A program made the translations under genes and the position numbers. 6,555 nt of DNA from Bacteroidota bacterium (GTDB lineage Bacteria > Bacteroidota > Bacteroidia > Chitinophagales > Saprospiraceae): the NCBI GenBank assembly GCA_008501835.1, contig QQUB01000063.1:1-6555 (forward strand), written 5' to 3'. Each line of letters begins with the position of its first letter. Position 1 is the first letter of the stretch. Shown piece by piece: positions 1-6,000 of the stretch. The notes under the pieces were generated by a model. The model did not search any database and had not been told where the DNA came from. It worked only from the letters and a program-made list of their open reading frames with translations.

Positions 1-2
1 TG

Positions 3-44
3 TGCGGAAGTGATGTGCCTTCGAATATTGTAACCAAATCCGTA
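3..44 (+). repeat. C-terminal tail of an upstream A module (A0)
   Basis: The first codons of the window read C-G-S-D-V-P-S-N-I-V-T-K-S-V. This matches the last residues of modules A1 (ends S-N-I-I-T-K-E-V, up to 977) and A2 (ends S-N-I-V-T-K-E-V, up to 1697). At least one more Ig-like A-type tail therefore precedes the window. Only about 14 residues are visible, so whether a complete A module lies upstream cannot be told. Confidence 0.7.
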
Positions 45-3000
45 TTTGATGGCGATTCGGTGGTTGCTGGACCTGACGAGACCATTTGTGAAGGAGAAAG
101 TACCCAAATTACTGCTACCCCAGGCGGAGGTTCCCCTCCTTATACTTACACCTGGGATCAGGGTCTGGGGTCGGGCTCATCCCATACGGTTTCTCCTATG
201 GTTACAACCACCTATAGTGTTACCCTGGAGGATGGAAACGGATGTTTTGCGTATGATAATGTGACCATTACGGTCTCTCAACCCCTTGAGGATGGTGGCC
301 AAATTGGCGGAGAGGAAAGTCAATGTGGGCCTTATGATCCTGAAATAATCTATAGTGTTATAGAACCGGAAGGAGGATTGTGTGGAGATTATGAATTTAA
401 TGGAGAGGATTGTTGTGATAACGGTGACAAGCCCGTGTCTTTTGTTTTACTTTATAATGGTGAAAGCTGCGCTGAATCCGCCAATAATCAAGGTGAAATA
501 GGTGGTAAATGGGACTGTTCCGGTGATGCTGGCGGTGATGCCAATGTATACATTGAAGTAAATGATGGTCAATTTTCCGGAAACGTAAGTATCAATTCCA
601 CTTTTATGGTTAGTAATGGGGGAAGTAACCTTTCTAACCCCATTGAAGTAACCATTTACGACCAACAAGGGGGTACCCAATTGCAGTATATTGAAATTCA
701 TACATCCTGCTCAGCTCCTATTGTAAATGGAGATCAGTTTGGTTCATTGGTACTTATTTCCTCTGAATTTGATGATGGCTATAGTTGTGGAAGTACCTTC
801 CAGGGAGCTGATTACCAGTGGCAGGAAAAAGTAGAAGGCGGCTCATGGACAGATATTCCCGGAGCAACCGAAGCCGATTACGACCCTCCGTTTATCACAG
901 AAACGACCCAATACAGAAGGTTAGCTTCCAATTGTGGTTGCGGAGAGGAATCTTCCAATATCATTACCAAAGAAGTTACCAGTCTGGACCCGGGAGAAAT
1001 TGAAGATGATGAAGTCAATTGCGGGCCATTTGATCCTGAGGAAATTACCAATGTAACTTCCGCCTCTGATGGAGAACCTCCGATTGTAACAGGAGAAAGT
1101 TGCTGTGAGGACGGATTTAAACCGGCAGTGCTTACCATGCGATATACAGGTGAAGGTTGTTCTGCTACTGTTACCACTCAACCGGATGATAAGTGGAATT
1201 GTGATGGTGATCCCGGATTTGCCGGATCCGTTTATATTGTGGCCAATGACGATGACGACCCAAATGATGGTTTGATTTGGTTTACAGGAACGGTGAACCT
1301 GAACGAAAACTTTATAGTTGATGCAGATAATGCCGGAGAAAGTAAATTAAAGTCGAACACGATAATTCACATTTTTGATGTTCAGGGAGGAACATTATTA
1401 CAAAAAGTCAACTTCCATACTTCCTGTTCACAACCTTTGGCAACAGGTGACCAATGGGGGGCTTCTCTCTTATTGCACATAGTTGCTGAAGATGGAAATA
1501 CCTGCGGATCAGAAGAATGTGAACTCACCTATCAATGGCAATCTCGCCCCGGAACTTCCGGAACTTTCGTAGATATCCCGGGGGCTACAGAAGAAACATA
1601 TGATCCTCCATTTATTACTGAAACAACCCAATACCAGAGATTAGCAATTAGCTGTACTTGTGGAACCGAAGCCTCTAACATAGTTACGAAAGAGGTCACT
1701 GACGGGCCGGACGTAACTGTAATTGTGAACTCAGACGAAACCTGTGCAGGTAATGATGGCAGCTTAACAGCCAACCCATCCGGAGGTACATCACCTTATT
1801 TTTACCAATGGGATGATACCAATAATTCCACAACACAAACGATCAGTGGGTTGCCGGCTGGAACTTATAATGTAACTGTGACGGATTCTGCAGGTTGTGA
1901 ATCTACAGGATCCGGGGTTGTCGAGTCTCGTTGTTTCGATTTGGCCTTACAAAAAGTGGTTACGAATTCGGGGCCCTATATCCAGGGTGACAACATTTCT
2001 TTTACCATTACGGTAACCAATCAGGGAACTGTGGATGCGACCAATGTCGAATTGACGGATTATATTCCGGACGGACTTACCCTCAATGATGGTTCCTGGT
2101 CCCAGTCCGGTAGTTTGGCTACCAGGACCATTGCAGGTCCTATTGCTGCCAACGGAGGTACTGCTTCTGTTACCATCGGCTTCACAATTGATAATGACTT
2201 TTTTGAGGAATGTTTTATCAATTGTGCTGAAATCAGTGGTGCTGAAAATGCATTTGGTTTAACGGATTGGGATAGTTCTTTTGATCAGGATAAAACCAAT
2301 GATGCGGGCGGACAAGCGGAAAGCCCTGCGGATGATTACATTGATGGTGATGGTACGGGTACCCCAGGTGATGGGGTGGCAGCGACGGATGAAGATGATC
2401 AGGATCCTGTGAAAATATATTTGCCGGTAGTCACACATACCAAAACGATAACTAATGTAGCCTTAAATCCGGATGGTGTTACCTATGATGCAACATATGA
2501 TATCGTAGTGACTAATTCAGGACAGGTGCCAGGTCAATATGACCTGGAGGATCTGCCTTCATTTGATGGAGATTTAAGTATCAATTCAGCCAATTATACC
2601 AGCGATGCTCCCGGAAATTCCGGAGGCTCCCTAAATGGTAACGGACCTTGGGAATTGGCGGACGATCAATCCATTGGTTCCGGTGACGTTCATACTTACA
2701 CCTTGACAGTGAATGTGAGCCTAAACCTGACAGATGGTCAAAGCGATGATCAATATGCACCTTGCGGAAGTACCACGGGTACTCCTCAGGCAGGGGAAGG
2801 GTTATTTAACGAATCTTTCCTTGATTTGAATAACGATGGCAATCCGGAAGAGATCAAATGGGATTGTGGTGATTTGCCCAATAAGATAGGAGATTATGTC
2901 TGGGAAGACAGAGATCGTGACGGAATTCAGGATCCGGAAGAATCAGGAGTGCCTGATATTACCGTAAATTTAAAAAATGCCAATAATCAGGTGATTGAAA

Positions 3001-6000
3001 CCACCACAACCGGGCCAAACGGTGAGTATTGTTTTATCGATTTGGATCCTGGTGATTATTCCGTTGAGTTTATTGTGCCTTATGAGTATCGATTTACCGT
3101 GCGTGATGTACCTAGTGATGACAGTGTGGATAGTGATGCGGATGCAAGTACCAATGGGATGACCCATGTTGTTACAGTGGAGGAAACCACTATTGATATT
3201 ACGATCGATGGAGGTATTTACCTGAGACCATTCCCTGGGTTAGAAGATCCTTGCGGTTGTCTTAATAATTCGACTACATCAGTGGATGGTCAGTTTTCTG
3301 AAGAAATAGCCATTTCTCATGCTTATGAAGGGGACACCTGGGTGTTGATCGCTCAGACGGGAATGTACCTGGAAACCAGTCCTGCACCACCCGCAGCACC
3401 TATTCCAGTTCCTCTGGGAACAGTGTTTATAGAAGCAGATACGGTCAATAATGATTTAAGTACCTATATACTTGATTTCATTCACATTGAGGAAGGAGGT
3501 TATTCAGCCACTATGACCAATGGTTTTGATACATTGTCTATTTCAAACGTGTGTTATTATCCGGAATTCATTGAGTTGGATATTCCAAATGAACCATTAT
3601 GTGTCAATGATGATCCCGTTCCATTAGCAGGTGTGCCCAACATTCCGGGAACCGTAAACTTTTACCTGAACGGTAACCTAATAACAGAAATTGACCCATC
3701 CCAACTGGGTGTAGGGACTTTTGAATTGACAGCAGAAATAATTCCTGATGATCCTGAGGAATGTATTGAAAGAGTGATTACTTCTCTGGTGGTTATCAGC
3801 GACGGATGTATCGCAGATCTTGCCCTGGACAAATCATTAATTAGCGTTGGCCCGTTTGTTCCAGGTAGTACCGTGGAGTACCAGATAAGCGTGACGAATG
3901 AAGGTACCCTGGATGCCACAACTGTTGAGGTGACGGATTACATCCCGGATGGAATGTCTTACGTCTCCGGTGGTTGGACCGTCAATGGGAACATTGCCAC
4001 ACAGACCATTAACGGACTTGCTGTAGGAGCAACAGCGAATTTGAGTATTACCCTTATGATTGATGATGACTATCAGGGGACAATGTTGCTAAATTGCGCA
4101 GAAATCAGCGAGGATACCAACATCAATAACGAGCCCGATCAGGATAGTACTCCTGACCAGAATCCAAATAATGATCCGGATGACGAAGATGATTTTGACT
4201 GTGAACCAATAACTGTTGACCATACCTTTGATCTTGCCTTGGATAAATCATTGGTCAGCGTTGGTCCATTTGTGCCTGGCAGTACTGTTGAATACCAGAT
4301 CAGTGTGACGAATGAAGGTACCCTGGATGCTACGAACATTGAGGTGACGGATTATATCCCTGATGGTATGAGTTATGTAGGAGGCGGTTGGACAGTTGCC
4401 GGAAGCATAGCGACACAAACCATATCAAGTTTAGCCGTAGGAGCAACCCAAACCCTGAATATTGTTTTGGAAATCGATGATGATTACCAGGGAGAAACGT
4501 TGACCAACTGTGCCGAAATCAGTGCGGATGATAATGCTCTGAACGAGCCCGATCAGGATAGTACTCCTGACCAGAATCCAAATAATGATCCGGATGACGA
4601 AGATGATTTTGATTGTGAACCGATAACAGTAGATCAGACCTTTGATCTTTCCTTGGATAAATCATTGGTTAGCGCCGGTCCATTTGTGCCTGGCAGTACT
4701 GTTGAGTACCAGATCAGTGTGACGAATGAAGGTACCCTGGATGCTACGAATATTGAGGTGACGGATTATATCCCTGATGGCATGAGTTATGTTGGCGGCG
4801 GTTGGACGGTAGCCGGAAGTATAGCGACGCAAACCATTTCAAGTTTAGCCGTTGGAGCAACAACAACCCTGAACATTATTTTGGAAATCGATGATGATTA
4901 TCAAGGGACTATATTGACTAATTGTGCCGAAATTAGTGAGGATGACAATGCTCTTGACGAGCCTGATCATGATAGCACCCCTGACCAGAATCCAAACAAT
5001 GATCCTGATGATGAAGATGATTTTGATTGTGAACCAATAACCGTAGAACAGACTTTTGATCTTGCATTAGACAAATCCTTGTTGAGTAATGGTCCGTTTG
5101 TGCCTGGAAGTACTGTAGAGTATGAAATCAGTGTGACGAATGAAGGCACGTTGGATGCAACCAATGTAGAGGTTACGGATTATATCCCTGATGGTATGAG
5201 TTATGTAGGAGGTGGCTGGACAGTCAATGGAAATATTGCCACACAAATGATTGCCAGTATTGCTGTTGGCTCCACTATTACTTTGAATATTGTTCTGGAA
5301 ATCGATGATGATTACCAGGGAACAATGCTGGTCAATTGTGCTGAAATTAGTGAAGATGATAATGCACTTGACGAGCCGGATCAGGACAGTACCCCTGACC
5401 AGAATCCGAATAATGATCCGGATGATGAGGATGATTTCGATTGTGAACCAATTACCGTTGATCAAACCTTCGATTTAGCCCTCGATAAGGATCGTATTTC
5501 CATTGGACCATTTGAGCCAGGAAGTACTGTGGTTTATGAAATCAGTGTGACGAATGAAGGCACGTTGGATGCAACCAATGTAGAGGTTACGGATTACATT
5601 CCTGATGGCATGAGTTATGTCGGCGGCGGCTGGAGTGTAAATGGCAGTATAGCAACACAAACGATAGGCAGTTTAGCTGTTGGAGCCACAACCACTTTGA
5701 GTATTACATTAATGGTTGATGATGATTTTCAGGGTACATCTCTTGTCAATTGTGCGGAGATCAGTGAGGATGATAATGCGCTGAATGAACCTGATATCGA
5801 TAGCACTCCTGATCAGAATCCGAATAATGATCCGGATGATGAGGATGACTTTGACTGCGCTCCGTTGACCATTGGGCAAACCTTTGATCTGGCACTTGAT
5901 AAAGCATTACTAAATATTGGACCGTTTGTTCCTGGAAGTAATGTTGAATACCAGATCAGTGTTACCAACCAGGGAACTTTGACCGCCACAGATATCGAAG

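Noticed and set aside
15..17. GTG at 15 as the translation start of the protein
   Set aside because: The codons before it (C-G-S-D-V) and after it (P-S-N-I-V-T-K) together match the end of the A modules, so the frame is coding from the left edge. No ribosome binding site or signal peptide follows.
46..264. 72-codon + strand ORF in another frame
   Set aside because: It lies wholly inside the main coding sequence, shows no recognisable domain, and the main frame here encodes a clear Ig/PKD-like domain.
4139..5164. Repeated antisense ORFs (4139-4339 and 4967-5164) with near-identical proteins
   Set aside because: They recur because the repeats beneath them recur, and their similarity follows the 414-bp period. 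They are Ser-rich shadows of the Asp-rich linker with no ribosome binding site or family match.
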